From: Mesodorylaimus sp. YZB2_4
Lineage: Eukaryota > Nematoda > Enoplea > Dorylaimida > Dorylaimidae
Assembly (NCBI GenBank): GCA_030248295.1
Contig: JASANH010001455.1
Span: forward strand, 124,001 to 188,000
DNA length: 64,000 nucleotides
Direction of reading: 5' to 3'
In this document: piece after piece, positions 11,092 through 20,985 of the stretch
Layout of the letters: each line of letters begins with the position of its first letter
Numbering within the stretch: the first letter of the stretch is position 1
Program-made: the position numbers and the translations under genes
The notes under the pieces: generated by a model
Database searches by the model: none
Told to the model about the DNA's origin: nothing
Seen by the model: the letters and a program-made list of their open reading frames with translations, nothing else

Positions 11092-12435
11092 TTATTGGTT
11101 GCACATACGTTTCTCCATGCGCTCCCATCGGTTGCGTTTTTCAATGAAAACGGCGTAATGGCGGCGGAAATCGTGACCCGGTCCAAAGCTGTCGCGTCTG
11201 CGCTTGCGGCCGCAGCAGCAGCACTTGCAGCAACAGCAACAGCAGCAACAACAACAGCAACAACAGCAGCAGCAACAACAGCAGCAACAACAACAGCAGC
11301 AGCAGCAGCAACAGCAGCACTTGCAACAGCAGCAACCACGTTTTGTTAGAGTTTTGATCAACTTGCCTATTGCTTCCATCTTTTTGGCATCCTCTGGCTT
11401 ATGATCGTCAGACCTGGTCGCACGATGACTGCAGCCGCCATCGCCTCCACCGCAGCGTACATTTCTGGATAAATCTTCACGCTTTCCCCAGCTACCTCCT
11501 CCTCCTCCTCCCATGCAGCGCTGGTTTCTGGCTAGATCTTCCCTCTTGCCCCAATTGCCACCCGCACACCGTTGACCTCTGGTGAGATCGTCTCGCTTGC
11601 CCCAGTCTCCACCCCCACTGCACCTTCCTTGCCTGGACTCGTCACGTTTTCCCCATCCACCTCCGCTGCAGCGAGCATTGCGAGAATACTCGGCATCGCG
11701 AGCAGCTCTGTGGCATCCACCGCCACCGCCGCCACAGCGAGCATTGCGAGAATACTCGGCATCGCGGGCAGCTCTATGGCATCCGCCGCCACCGCCGCCA
11801 CAGCGAGCATTGCGAGAATACTCGGCATCGCGAGCAGCTCTGTGGCATCCACCGCCACCGCCGCCACAGCGAGCATTGCGAGAATACTCGGCATCGCGGG
11901 CAGCTCTGTGGCATCCGCCGCCACCGCCGCCGCATCCGCCACCTCCACCGCCACCTCCACCGCAAGATCGTTTTTGCTCTTTAGCTCTGAATATCGGTGG
12001 AATGAACGTTGTTGGCGTCTCACTCGACTCAGTCGTAGTTGCAGGCTCAGTCCCAGGAGGAGGTTGATCTGTGGCTAAAATGATGGACTTGAGATAACAA
12101 TTGTGCCAGCCTGATTGCATTCTTGACATACTCTGATCTGTTTCACAGGTGCCATCAGCCATGGACTAAGCGCCTTTAAATCGGCCTCATAGAAACTTAC
12201 AGGACAACACTTTCCTGTCTCACGCAAGTTCATACGAGGCACAAGGACCACACGTATCTTCAGACAAGGCCCTCATGGCACTCGGCAGACCGAATCAGTA
12301 CTTACTGGGAGTCGTGTACGTTCTGGTGATGCCGATCGTTGTGCCCGGATCAGGCAAAATAAACGCGTCGGTATACAAGGCGAGGGCCATAAGAATGGCT
12401 GAAATTCTAGTCATAATCGGTGTCGTACGTGCCAT
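11092..12435 (-). CDS. secreted Gly/Cys-repeat protein with poly-Cys tract
   Basis: Two exons: 12435-12306 and 12137-11092, with a 168-nt GT-AG intron and phase 1 at both sides, giving 391 residues. Exon 1 starts MARTTPIMTRISAILMALAL, a likely signal peptide. Exon 2 encodes a Thr/Pro-rich linker, a Gly/Cys block, four 22-residue repeats (Cys, six Gly, then CHRAARDAEYSRNAR), and then four related units ending in Trp-Gly-Lys-Arg. These are followed by a basic linker, CCCCK, 31 consecutive Cys, KCCCC and a basic tail ending MCNQ. Gly-Lys-Arg after Trp is a classical amidation and cleavage site. The poly-Cys tail recalls the poly-Cys/His-tailed metalloproteins described in Trichinella, but I claim no homology. 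Alternatives are a structural cuticle or adhesive protein, or a metal-binding protein. The unspliced start at 12162 is a less likely option. Confidence 0.65.
11204..11335. repeat. CAG/CAA trinucleotide tract encoding poly-Cys on the minus strand
   Basis: A run of CAR triplets is read on the minus strand as TGC/TGT. Two symmetric AAG (Lys) codons interrupt it, at about 11224-11226 and 11320-11322, with exactly 31 Cys codons between them. TGC and TGT are mixed (17 and 14), so the tract is not a pure slippage array. Wobble variation alone cannot tell minus-strand Cys from plus-strand Gln, so the long in-frame Gly/Cys context decides the strand. Confidence 0.85.
11655..11935. repeat. 66-bp tandem repeat array, about four copies
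   Basis: A 66-bp unit (22 codons on the minus strand) is repeated nearly identically about four times. Copies differ by a few bases, for example GCGAGCAGC versus GCGGGCAGC. It encodes the Gly-run/CHRAARDAEYSRNAR units. The near identity implies recent expansion or gene conversion. Confidence 0.9.
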
Positions 12436-13620
12436 CGCTCTGATTCGAAAAAGCTTGAAAGGCAAAAAGGAATTGAATGATGAAAACCTCTGCCAAAAAC
12501 CCGATTTATATACCGGTCTGAGAACACACTGCCAGCTCACTACACAAGATTTCCAAACAATCTTTTTTCTGATAAAATATACGAAATATTACCAGGCATG
12601 GATACGTTATGATACGAGGCAGCCGTGTGCTTGCCTGCGCTTGTAGACAGCGTGGTGGCAATTTGAGTAAATAGTGCCAAAATCTGGGATAAACAAGCTG
12701 GTGCAATGCAATTAATGAAATCACGATGCAACCTTGTACAAACAATCGTCAGAAATCTGCGATGGGCTGTGTTCTTATTATCCTTTTTTTCTGTAATTAT
12801 CCCGTCTCTCCACTGAGCTCCACTTTCGGGACAAACTGTTTATTGGATTTTGCACAGTTTTGATACACTTTATTATGCACGCTAGAATAAACAGAAGCCC
12901 CATCTCCTCACAGTCCATTCGGTAAACAGTTGATTGTGTTGGCAAGGATTACTAGATGGGTTCGAAGACGATATTTGGATCTTGTGTCTGCAGATAGTGT
13001 CATTCCAAATGACTGCGAGCACACAACCATGCAATAAGACTGTCTGAACAAAGGACACCAAGTGTAAAACATTAGCTCTACTATAAACTACTCTACGCCA
13101 TGCCAGTTGATTAGACGGTCAAGTAACTGGTGATTTTCTGCCATAGTTATGCTGCAATATGCTGTATACTATACCCTATCTGAGAACTAAAAGTTGTATT
13201 AGGTCAAAAGTCCTCGCATGTAGTCCAAAATATTACGATTCGCGTAATCGTTGAAGATCCTTCCAAGTGGCACCCGGCCTCTACACACACATTTCCATAT
13301 TGTCTTGTAGCCATCGCTTTTCACCTGAAAGAAATAATGGCCATGGTAAGCCATCTTCTAGAGATGTTTTCCAAAGGTTTTTGACTTTTGATGAATTCCA
13401 GAGCCATGTCTGAAAAACGTACAGCACTGATCAAACAAAAAGACAGAAACAAGCGTTTACTCCTGACACAATTAAGCCTATTCTAAATTCTAGAAGGTGC
13501 TACTCGCATTCCACAGAGGTGGCCCACCGTCGCATCTATTAGTAGGGTCTTTGTGGGTTAGGTGTTTTTTGTCCGCGGTTTTGTGACAAGTGAAGACCAC
13601 TCAATAAGCCAGCACAAATT
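12436..13620. other. no gene recognised
   Basis: Beyond the 5' end of the Gly/Cys-rich gene only short frames are seen. Its promoter should lie here on the minus strand but no clear TATA box was identified. Confidence 0.4.
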
Positions 13621-13623
13621 AAG

Positions 13624-13795
13624 TGCGGCCGCAGTAGTGCAGTGGTTCGGCATTCCTTTCCGTATTGCTTGGGAGCGACTGACTGGACTTGTCACGAGTT
13701 CGATCCCCCATGATGGAGGTCGGTTTGCGAACCAAAAACCTTCGCTGCACACACCTGGGTGACTCACCCGGTCACGTCTAGGTATTCTTGAATAT
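13624..13795 (+). repeat. tRNA-derived SINE, family 2
   Basis: It carries an internal-promoter-like head (GCAGTAGTGCAGTGGTTCGG as A-box region, GAGTTCGATCCCC as B box). A body shared with copies at 32350-32690 (inverted), 54800-54925 and 56525-56815 follows: GGAGGTCGGTTTGCGAACCA and GGTGACTCACCCGG. Pol III-type boxes plus a common non-tRNA body define a SINE. Confidence 0.75.
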
Positions 13796-13799
13796 GGCT

Positions 13800-14745
13800 G
13801 TTCCGTGGGCCCCTATTCTGCAAGGTGACATATCTAATCTGGAACGTCCGAATTTATATTCCCTGAGACTGCACTTGAACGATTTTACTGTGTCTTACGA
13901 GTATGCTAACGGTCTGCGCAGGGCCGAATGATCCTCCTAGATAGGCGAAACAGTTTACAGCTGTGTCAGTTTTTCAAATTCTATCATGGCCATCATGACT
14001 TTGGGAACGCACGTCTTTTGCATCGATCTGAGCTGCGCTCGAGTGCTGCGACGTGTGCAGCCCATCATTTAATTATCCTGAGGCAGTTTTACGAGGATTT
14101 TCAACAAAGTTTTTTTTGACGGTTGTTTTATGATATTCCCTTGGGAGATCTGATTGGACGCTTTTTCGATGAGGTCTATGCATATGCGCTGGTTTTTTAT
14201 GTACATTTTCTGGATTTCTTATTTCTGTGTTTTATACTCGCTGAGTGCGCTTGTTGTGCTTGAGTAAAAAAAGCACAAATTAATGGATGAATAAATATCT
14301 AGCCCACTAATTAATTTATCGTTTTGTTTTTGTATTTTGAAAAGCATTACAGTAAAAAGGACAAGTACCTTTTTATTTTTGCATTTCACATACCTTAACG
14401 CGCTCCAGGCAGCTATGCTAGGCTGCTTCTAATGAGGCAATTATACAGAGTTTTGAAAAATGGCTGTAGGAAGACCTGTGGAGAGAGAATAGACCGAACC
14501 TTTACTGCCAGTTGTCCACTTTACAGCATCTCGCTGTTTTTTGCATTTGGTCGCCGCGCTGAGAATGAGCGTATACGGAGCTTAAAGCAAATTTAGTCTG
14601 CTGTTGCAGCATATCATATTTTTCACCATAGGCATGAAGTCATTTTCCAGGAATCATCACCACGCTGAATCAAGCAAACGACAACAGGAAATCATCCCAG
14701 CACACTGCACGTTTTTGCTTTCGTCATTTCTTTTCGCCTAGATCA
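13800..14745. other. no gene recognised
   Basis: A/T-rich intergenic sequence with only small unsupported frames. It should contain the 3' untranslated region of the minus-strand gene that starts at 16080. Confidence 0.4.
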
Positions 14746-14748
14746 CAC

Positions 14749-16080
14749 TCATCCTTGGACGCTTTTTCGCTCTTTCACCGAGTCTTGTTTGGCATCTTTG
14801 GCCGTGACCATGAGCTGAGAATTCTTGGCGGCTTCCTCATCGAGCGGAGTCGGCTCTGGCGCTGCGGGTTCGTCGGCATTGGGCTGGGGGGCGCGTCGCC
14901 TGAACCAGAAATAATACATCAAGAAGACGAGCAGGGCGGTGATGAGAAGGACGACGACGCCCAGGGCAAGCATGGCGATACCGGGTGACGATGAGCATTC
15001 GCTTTGGCAATCTTCGATTTCCTCGTGATCGTAGCCAGTGCATCGCCAGAGATAGCTTTCTTCCTCTGTGCTTCCTTTGTGAGGGATGAACACGCGTCGC
15101 TTGCCATCGCGGCAGTTGCACGCTTGTTGTTGGCGATGTTTTCGGCACGACTCTTCGCATTTGTCCTCCGTGCACGAGCTTGAACTGGCGAACGAATGGC
15201 CAGAGGCGCAGTATTTCTCGTAGCGAGGACTGGGGGACAGGCCGCGGCGTCCGTAGCGCAGAGCGCACACTTTGGTTTCCATGGACGCAGCGACAGCATG
15301 GGGATCGTAGTAGCACATTGGATCGACCACGCGGTAGGGGCATTGCTTCAGCAGCTCTTTCACGGTCGACCAGATTTTCTCGATCAGTTGCTTCGAAACG
15401 CTTCCGAACGTTGCGCTTCCAGGCGGCGGAGACCAGATTTTGTTGTCCGCGTCGTACAGACCGACACGAAGCGGCGCACCGGCGGAGGGATTTCCGAAAC
15501 TGGAGGCCACGACGATCAAATCTTTCTTTCCTTTTTCTCCAGGTCCCGTTTCGCGATCGATCGTATCCTTGGCGTCGTCTTCGAATTCCTGATCGGTGGT
15601 TGCATTCGAGAATTTCATCAGGATGTGCACTTCGGGGGCGCCGAAAATTTTGCAGTTCTCCCACAGGGTGGCGAGCGGCGACTCGGGCCCATCGGCTGCG
15701 CTGGTGTTGATCAACGAAGATCGGGCTTTCATTCGCGACACGAAACATACATTGAGATTTTCGACCGAACTTGCATCGGTGATAGAGTATACGCAACGGA
15801 ATCGATTGCCACCATCCTCACCGACCACGAACTTGACCATGACGCACGCTTTGAACGAACGTATATTTGCCGTGGGGAGGACGGCTGTCATGTCGATGAA
15901 CATTCTCTCGAGCAGTCCTTTCACATCTTCTTCTCCCACATGCTCCGGGATTACGATTTCCACCGCGAGCACCACTTCGTCCACATTTTCCCGCATCGTT
16001 CCATTCGCGAACTCGTCCGACATGGCGAATCGCGATTGCATGGCCAGCAGTAGGATCGCAGCGACCAGTGTACACCGCAT
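14749..16080 (-). CDS. intronless type I membrane protein, VWA-like ectodomain and Cys-rich stalk
   Basis: One uninterrupted frame of 443 residues, starting MRCTLVAAILLLAMQ (signal peptide). Residues about 25-270 alternate beta strands and helices as in a von Willebrand A fold (EVVLAVEIVIPEH, ACVMVKFVVGE, DLIVVASSFG, then a closing helix before LLKQC). The metal-site DxSxS motif is absent. A Cys-rich module follows (CYYDP, PRYEKYC, CNC), then a transmembrane segment near residues 363-388 and a Pro/Glu-rich cytoplasmic tail. Length, layout and the PRYEKYC-type motif match the genes at 52116 and 63019 (PKYERYC), so it is a divergent paralogue. The VWA assignment is an inference from pattern and the function is unknown. 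Lack of introns contrasts with most neighbours and may reflect retrocopy origin. Confidence 0.85.
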   Translation of the reverse strand: MRCTLVAAILLLAMQSRFAMSDEFANGTMRENVDEVVLAVEIVIPEHVGEEDVKGLLERMFIDMTAVLPTANIRSFKACVMVKFVVGEDGGNRFRCVYSITDASSVENLNVCFVSRMKARSSLINTSAADGPESPLATLWENCKIFGAPEVHILMKFSNATTDQEFEDDAKDTIDRETGPGEKGKKDLIVVASSFGNPSAGAPLRVGLYDADNKIWSPPPGSATFGSVSKQLIEKIWSTVKELLKQCPYRVVDPMCYYDPHAVAASMETKVCALRYGRRGLSPSPRYEKYCASGHSFASSSSCTEDKCEESCRKHRQQQACNCRDGKRRVFIPHKGSTEEESYLWRCTGYDHEEIEDCQSECSSSPGIAMLALGVVVLLITALLVFLMYYFWFRRRAPQPNADEPAAPEPTPLDEEAAKNSQLMVTAKDAKQDSVKERKSVQG

Positions 16081-16084
16081 GCTT

Positions 16085-16835
16085 CACTGACAAGTGGAGG
16101 AAAAAACGAACGCACCGTCCTTCAGACGCGTCACACCAACCAACTACACACTCGTGGGCTTGCGTGCGCAGCAGTGGGAAGCACTTTACATCGCTGCAAA
16201 TGTGTTCTGTACGGCCAGCACTGCATGTCTGCTTGTATAGGATAGAATATCTGGCTCAAAGGATTGCTAAAATCGGAAAGCTTCCATTGTGAAACGCAGG
16301 TATTATCCATCGCTAGAAAAATATTGCGAACCGCTTTTTAGTGATACGGTGCCCGCTGCACAATACTTATGAGCCACATTGTATCCGAAATACATGGTAT
16401 GGATGGGCGCTGTAAACCGTAGCTAACTATTCTAGCTGTGCTGTATGAAGCTACTATGGTAGAGCGGCCCCTTCCAGAAGGGGCGAACTGCGCGATTGAT
16501 CGATTGACCTTGAAATACATACTGTACTGTACTGGTGTGCCATATTCGGTGATAAAAACTGCTTATAACACAAGCCGCTAATCAGTTTCTATACGATAAC
16601 AGTAAATTAGCTATAGTAAAACCAGAAACCGCTCATATGCGCAGACCCCCGCTTTTCTTTGTGTCTGATTATTTTCGCCCCCACTGTGCAGACAAATGGA
16701 GGCATCAAGACTCACTCACTGTCGTGCTTCGCCTTGAAAGTGTTTACACCGTTGCTGATGCTATACTTTTATAAATTTGCACATGTTCACGCGGAGCTTC
16801 GGATAAACATTTGTACATTCATACCTGCACATCAG
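16085..16835. other. no gene recognised
   Basis: Upstream region of the 14749-16080 gene. No clear core promoter, domain or repeat was seen. Confidence 0.4.
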
Positions 16836-16837
16836 AG

Positions 16838-18900
16838 GCCGTACCACAGAAAGCAGGTAGGGGTACCTTTTGGCAAAGATAGGCCTACCTGGAGGTAGAG
16901 ACAGGGCTATCCTCACCCTTACCAGTACCACAGAAAGAGCAGCTAGAGGGAGCCAACTGGTAGGGGTAGCTACCCCTACCCTACCCCTACCAGTTGGCTA
17001 CCCTGCTCTAGAGGACGGTAGCCGACGGGTAGGAAAAGAAATCAATACGAAAGAGCGTGCAAAAGATGGGACGGCTGCACAGGATGATAGACAATGGGTA
17101 GGATGAGGTAGTCGACCTATCTAAATGCGGAAGAACGGCAGCCTTTCTCCTCGGCAGCTCTTGCTATTTTATGTGTTGCCTCAAGGCTCCTACATACTTC
17201 GTCTGGGGTCTGGAGCTGGGGTGTGGCGCACAGAAAAGACCATTCCAGTTTGAGGTTGATGTTCAGGCTGATCCCAGGTACTGTACCCCAGGCTGGAAAA
17301 CCCAGCTGGGGTCCCCAGGAGTGGAAGTATAAATTGACAATTTATCAAAAAGTCGACGGGCTGGGCCGACACGTCTGGGGCACCCCTGTCTGGGGAAAAT
17401 GCACAAGTTTTCGAAAACAGTGCATTTACCCCAGGTCCTGGGGCAGTTGCTCCTTTCGATTGAATAAATCGGAGATTTCGATGAAAATTTTGTTTTGAAC
17501 ATTTTCTGGCCCAATTTTTATCGTAGATTCTAAATAATTCATTTAAAATCGCGTACAAGTAGGGCGAACCATAGATTTTAGCTGTTTTTCGGACCCCATT
17601 CAGCGCGCCGCGACTTAAGTGATGTGAAATTGTGAGCAAAGTATTGATCTTCTGCATTTTTTTAGGAGATCGAGAGTTTTTATTGTCGGATTTCGAATTT
17701 TCATTAATCGCTAACTTTTCGGATTTATCTTCAGTTTTCAAAGGTAAGATATACTTTTTTATTTCCTAGGTATATGTTTAGGCCTATCTATATGGTAGGG
17801 TACTGTAGTACATACGGCACGGACGTTTTCCTATGAGCCATGCAACAACCAGAATAGGCGTATTTGTGATTTTCATCTTTAGTATTGATCAGATCAATTC
17901 ATTTTCTTTATTTAGAAGACAATAGGATCTGACGTGCATGCTGGGGTTTGCGTATTTGCTAGTTCTATATTGACCCCTGCAGACCAGCTAATAGATCCTA
18001 GTTGCTTCCGTCTGTGCTAGGAATAAGTTTTATTTGGGTCACGCATTCTATACATGTATTTTAGGTGACAGTCTATTAACACTTTGTATCAATACTTTTA
18101 GACGAGTCCTTTGCAGCATCAAAAACTCTAGCCGCAATTCCAGTGACGCTGACCAGAAGAAGGATCCAGTTGCGATTTTTATGACATGTCTGTCGGCGAT
18201 TTGTAGAATATGGATGCATAAAATGTTGAATTGATGGGTGCATAAAATGCTTTGATTGGCGACCCTGCTAAAATTTTTGTTGTTGCATTACTTATGTGAA
18301 GTCGACTGTTTGTGAACATTCTTGAAAATTAATTTTTGAACCTAATAATATTTTTAAAAAATGTTGAGGAGAGAAGTTGCGCGTGAAATTGTGCTGAACA
18401 GTTTTTTAAATTTGAATTTTCTGATCCCGCTTCGTAACAGGCTTATCGCTACGCACTTGTTGCAGACAACTCCCGCCCCAGAACCTGGCGGCTGGGATGG
18501 GGCGGATTTCTCGAAAACCCGGGCGGGGGCCACCCCGGACCCAGGACTTGGGGGAAGTATAAAGTGACTTCTGGGGCACCCCATCTGGGGCACACCAGGC
18601 TGGGGCGCCCCAGCCCCAGACCCCAGACGAAGTATGTAGGAGCCTTCAGCCACTGATAATGGGTAGAAAAACCTGTTTCCTTCCAAGTGCAGACTTATTA
18701 GCGGAGTTTCACAGAAAAACGTAATGGATTGCTGGCAGCAAAGATCAGGTAGTTCTATCTTTTCCATACCCGCATTTAGTGGTAGCAGCAGGCCTGTCTC
18801 TACCTCTACCCGTTACCAATAGGTAATCCTATCTTTTGGCACCCCCTACCTCTACCAAACGGTAGTGCCCTACCTCTATCTGCTTTCTGAGGTACGGGTC
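16838..18900. mobile_element. large foldback-type element, long GC-rich inverted arms
   Basis: The left arm (about 16838-17470) is inverted at the right (about 18440-18900). Matched blocks include GTACCACAGAAAGCAGGTAG versus GTACCTCAGAAAGCAGATAG at the ends, GGCTCCTACATACTTCGTCT, and repeated CTGGGG/CCCCAG and GGTAGGGG motifs. The roughly 1-kb interior has no transposase-like frame. A 183-codon minus-strand frame at 17190-17741 spans arm and interior and looks fortuitous. The arms are diverged, so the element is old. Confidence 0.7.
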
Positions 18901-18904
18901 CTGA

Positions 18905-20730
18905 ATATAGCATGATTTCGCGGGAAATTCAAATCAAAAATTGAGCAGGGACTTTTGGGTACTCCTGGACAAGATGCACTGCGCTTTGAGGAGGATATGC
19001 GCCATTCTGGAGTAAAAGTAGATTTCCATTTTATTATGGACAGAAACTCTTTGAGGACGCAGGTTATCACACTTCAAACTTCGCACTGCGCCGTAAACGG
19101 AAACAAAGCGCGACACGTCTGGTGTTTACCAAAGACCTAGTTCAATGTCAAGCAGGACAATTAAGCTATCCGATTACGACGAATCATTTACGATAAGATA
19201 AGCGTAGATTGCTGTTTTGAATGGCGTCCATACGGCGGCGCATAAACCGATTGTCCCACTTCAAATCTTCAACATTCTTTGCAGTAGACCCGAGCCGATG
19301 TTCTCTCGCCTTAGTCGCATTCTTATCGCAACATCCCCCACACATAATTCCTAAAGTATTAGCTTCGATTGTTGTACGGAGGCTCGTGGCCAATATGAAC
19401 CAGCTCATCAGTTTCGGCAGCTGACGCCATTTGAGCCGAATTTATGAGCTACTTCAGCAATGTTTTCAAAACTGCCACCGGACTCGCACCATCAGGCCAT
19501 CCGATCGACCATTGGTGTTGGGTTTGCTAGGGTAGCCATTGCACGTGCGTAGCATTTGCTCGACTCAAATTCACTCGGCTTAGTTTATAAACACCAACAA
19601 CAGACGCGACTCGCCAGTTGTTTCCTATCGTTTATCATCGTTTCCAGGCTGATTTTACTGCTTTCAAGAGGAGAAGCCGTCAAAGTTCGGCGGGGCCAAT
19701 CGCTTTTGAAAATGTTGGTTAGCTGTAAGCTAGCTTAAGGCGAAGTTTGAACAGTTTTTCGACTCTTTTTCCGCCTAGAACGGTAAAGGCTTATGACAGA
19801 TTTCAAATTTTCAGGTGCTTAGAACAGGGTCTGGAGGCCATCGGCATGTTTATGTCATAGTTTTCGTTCGGTGATGTAGCTAAGGGGGTAGTGGACCTGG
19901 CATCAACTCAGTACCTGTTGGAACTGCCACAATGGGACCTTTTCTACTGTAATCAAATTCCGGATAGCAGTCCCCAGTCTGGCATTGTCAAGAATGCATA
20001 CCTGTGGCATCCAGTTGCATTTTTCAGTTTTGTCCAACGGGATTTAGGTCGTGCAGAAAATGACTGTAGTCTGACAAAAACTGGGGGCCAGTACCCTTTC
20101 CAAAATGGGGTGTCATTACAGTAGACTTCCATGCTCATTCGTTCGATCAGGATAGAGTTGGCGAATGGCCCACGGATGGGTCGAGGAGTGGCATACTGGT
20201 ATTATCAACGTTCTAATTTGGCAATTTATACAACGATTAATTTCATTAGCCAAGGTCGATCATGCGTGATTAGTTAGTTCCTATTCCCTATTCGCCATGC
20301 GACTAAAGGGAACAGTCTATCTAATTCTACAATTAGACAAAACTTGTTCGACAGAAACCTGTCTTTGCAAAAACCTAAAAAAGATCTAGTAGTTCTGTGA
20401 TTGATGTTGGCGCGCTCATGAAAATGTGAGTTTGTCATAGTATTTTATTTGAATCAATCAATGCGATCGAATCGTACCTTGAAGTCTCATAGATCAGTGT
20501 TGGCGTGATTAATCAGCGTTGTTTGATCAATCAGTTTCTGATAGTATCGAAAAATAGAGGTTATAAAGCTAGAATTGACTTTCGCTGGAGATAAGTCGAA
20601 GCCAAAAAGCGAAAAAATGATATGCTATAAATTTTAGAAAAAGATGACGGATTTGCTATGTTCATAATCGATATGTACCAGTTAAAATAATCGGTTAGGT
20701 CATGTGTGGCCCGCAGTCAGAACGGATGGG
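18905..20730. other. no gene recognised
   Basis: Short opposite-strand frames near 18950-19430 show no known domain. The remainder is A/T-rich and ends at the aquaglyceroporin promoter region. Confidence 0.4.
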
Positions 20731-20732
20731 GG

Positions 20733-20740
20733 TATAAATA
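20733..20740 (+). promoter_or_regulatory. TATA-like box upstream of the aquaglyceroporin gene
   Basis: TATAAATA stands in a locally G-rich context about 250 bases before the start codon at 20986. The distance allows a 5' untranslated region of about 220 bases or a short leader exon. It is a sequence match only. Confidence 0.4.
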
Positions 20741-20985
20741 AGTGGAGCAGACCATGCTAAAACATCGGGTCTCTCGGATGCTGCTAGGACTACCGTGTTT
20801 ACTTGTCCTGAGTGGCAGAGTCAGCTGTCGTATGGGTGCGCTGGGGGGGATCTATTTTGAGCTCTGATTAGGTTCGCGCCCAGCGCGTCAACACGTTGCT
20901 GATATGGATGGACTACTGCAAAGAAGACAGTGCTTTATAGGCATCTCCGGGTGAAGCAGCAGTGTTGCTAGTTCAAAGGAAGAAA

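Noticed and set aside
11204..11404. Plus-strand poly-Gln ORF
   Set aside because: It is the complement of the poly-Cys tract. The minus strand has the long in-frame Gly/Cys protein and a signal-peptide exon, while the plus frame is short with no context.
11572..12078. 160-170-codon plus-strand ORFs rich in Ala/Ser or Pro
   Set aside because: They are antisense readings of the 66-bp Gly/Cys repeat array.
15196..16053. 285-codon plus-strand ORF
   Set aside because: It is a shadow of the minus-strand membrane-protein gene, which has a signal peptide, TM and paralogues.
17190..17741. 183-codon minus-strand ORF
   Set aside because: It runs through an inverted arm and interior of the foldback element and has low-complexity composition.
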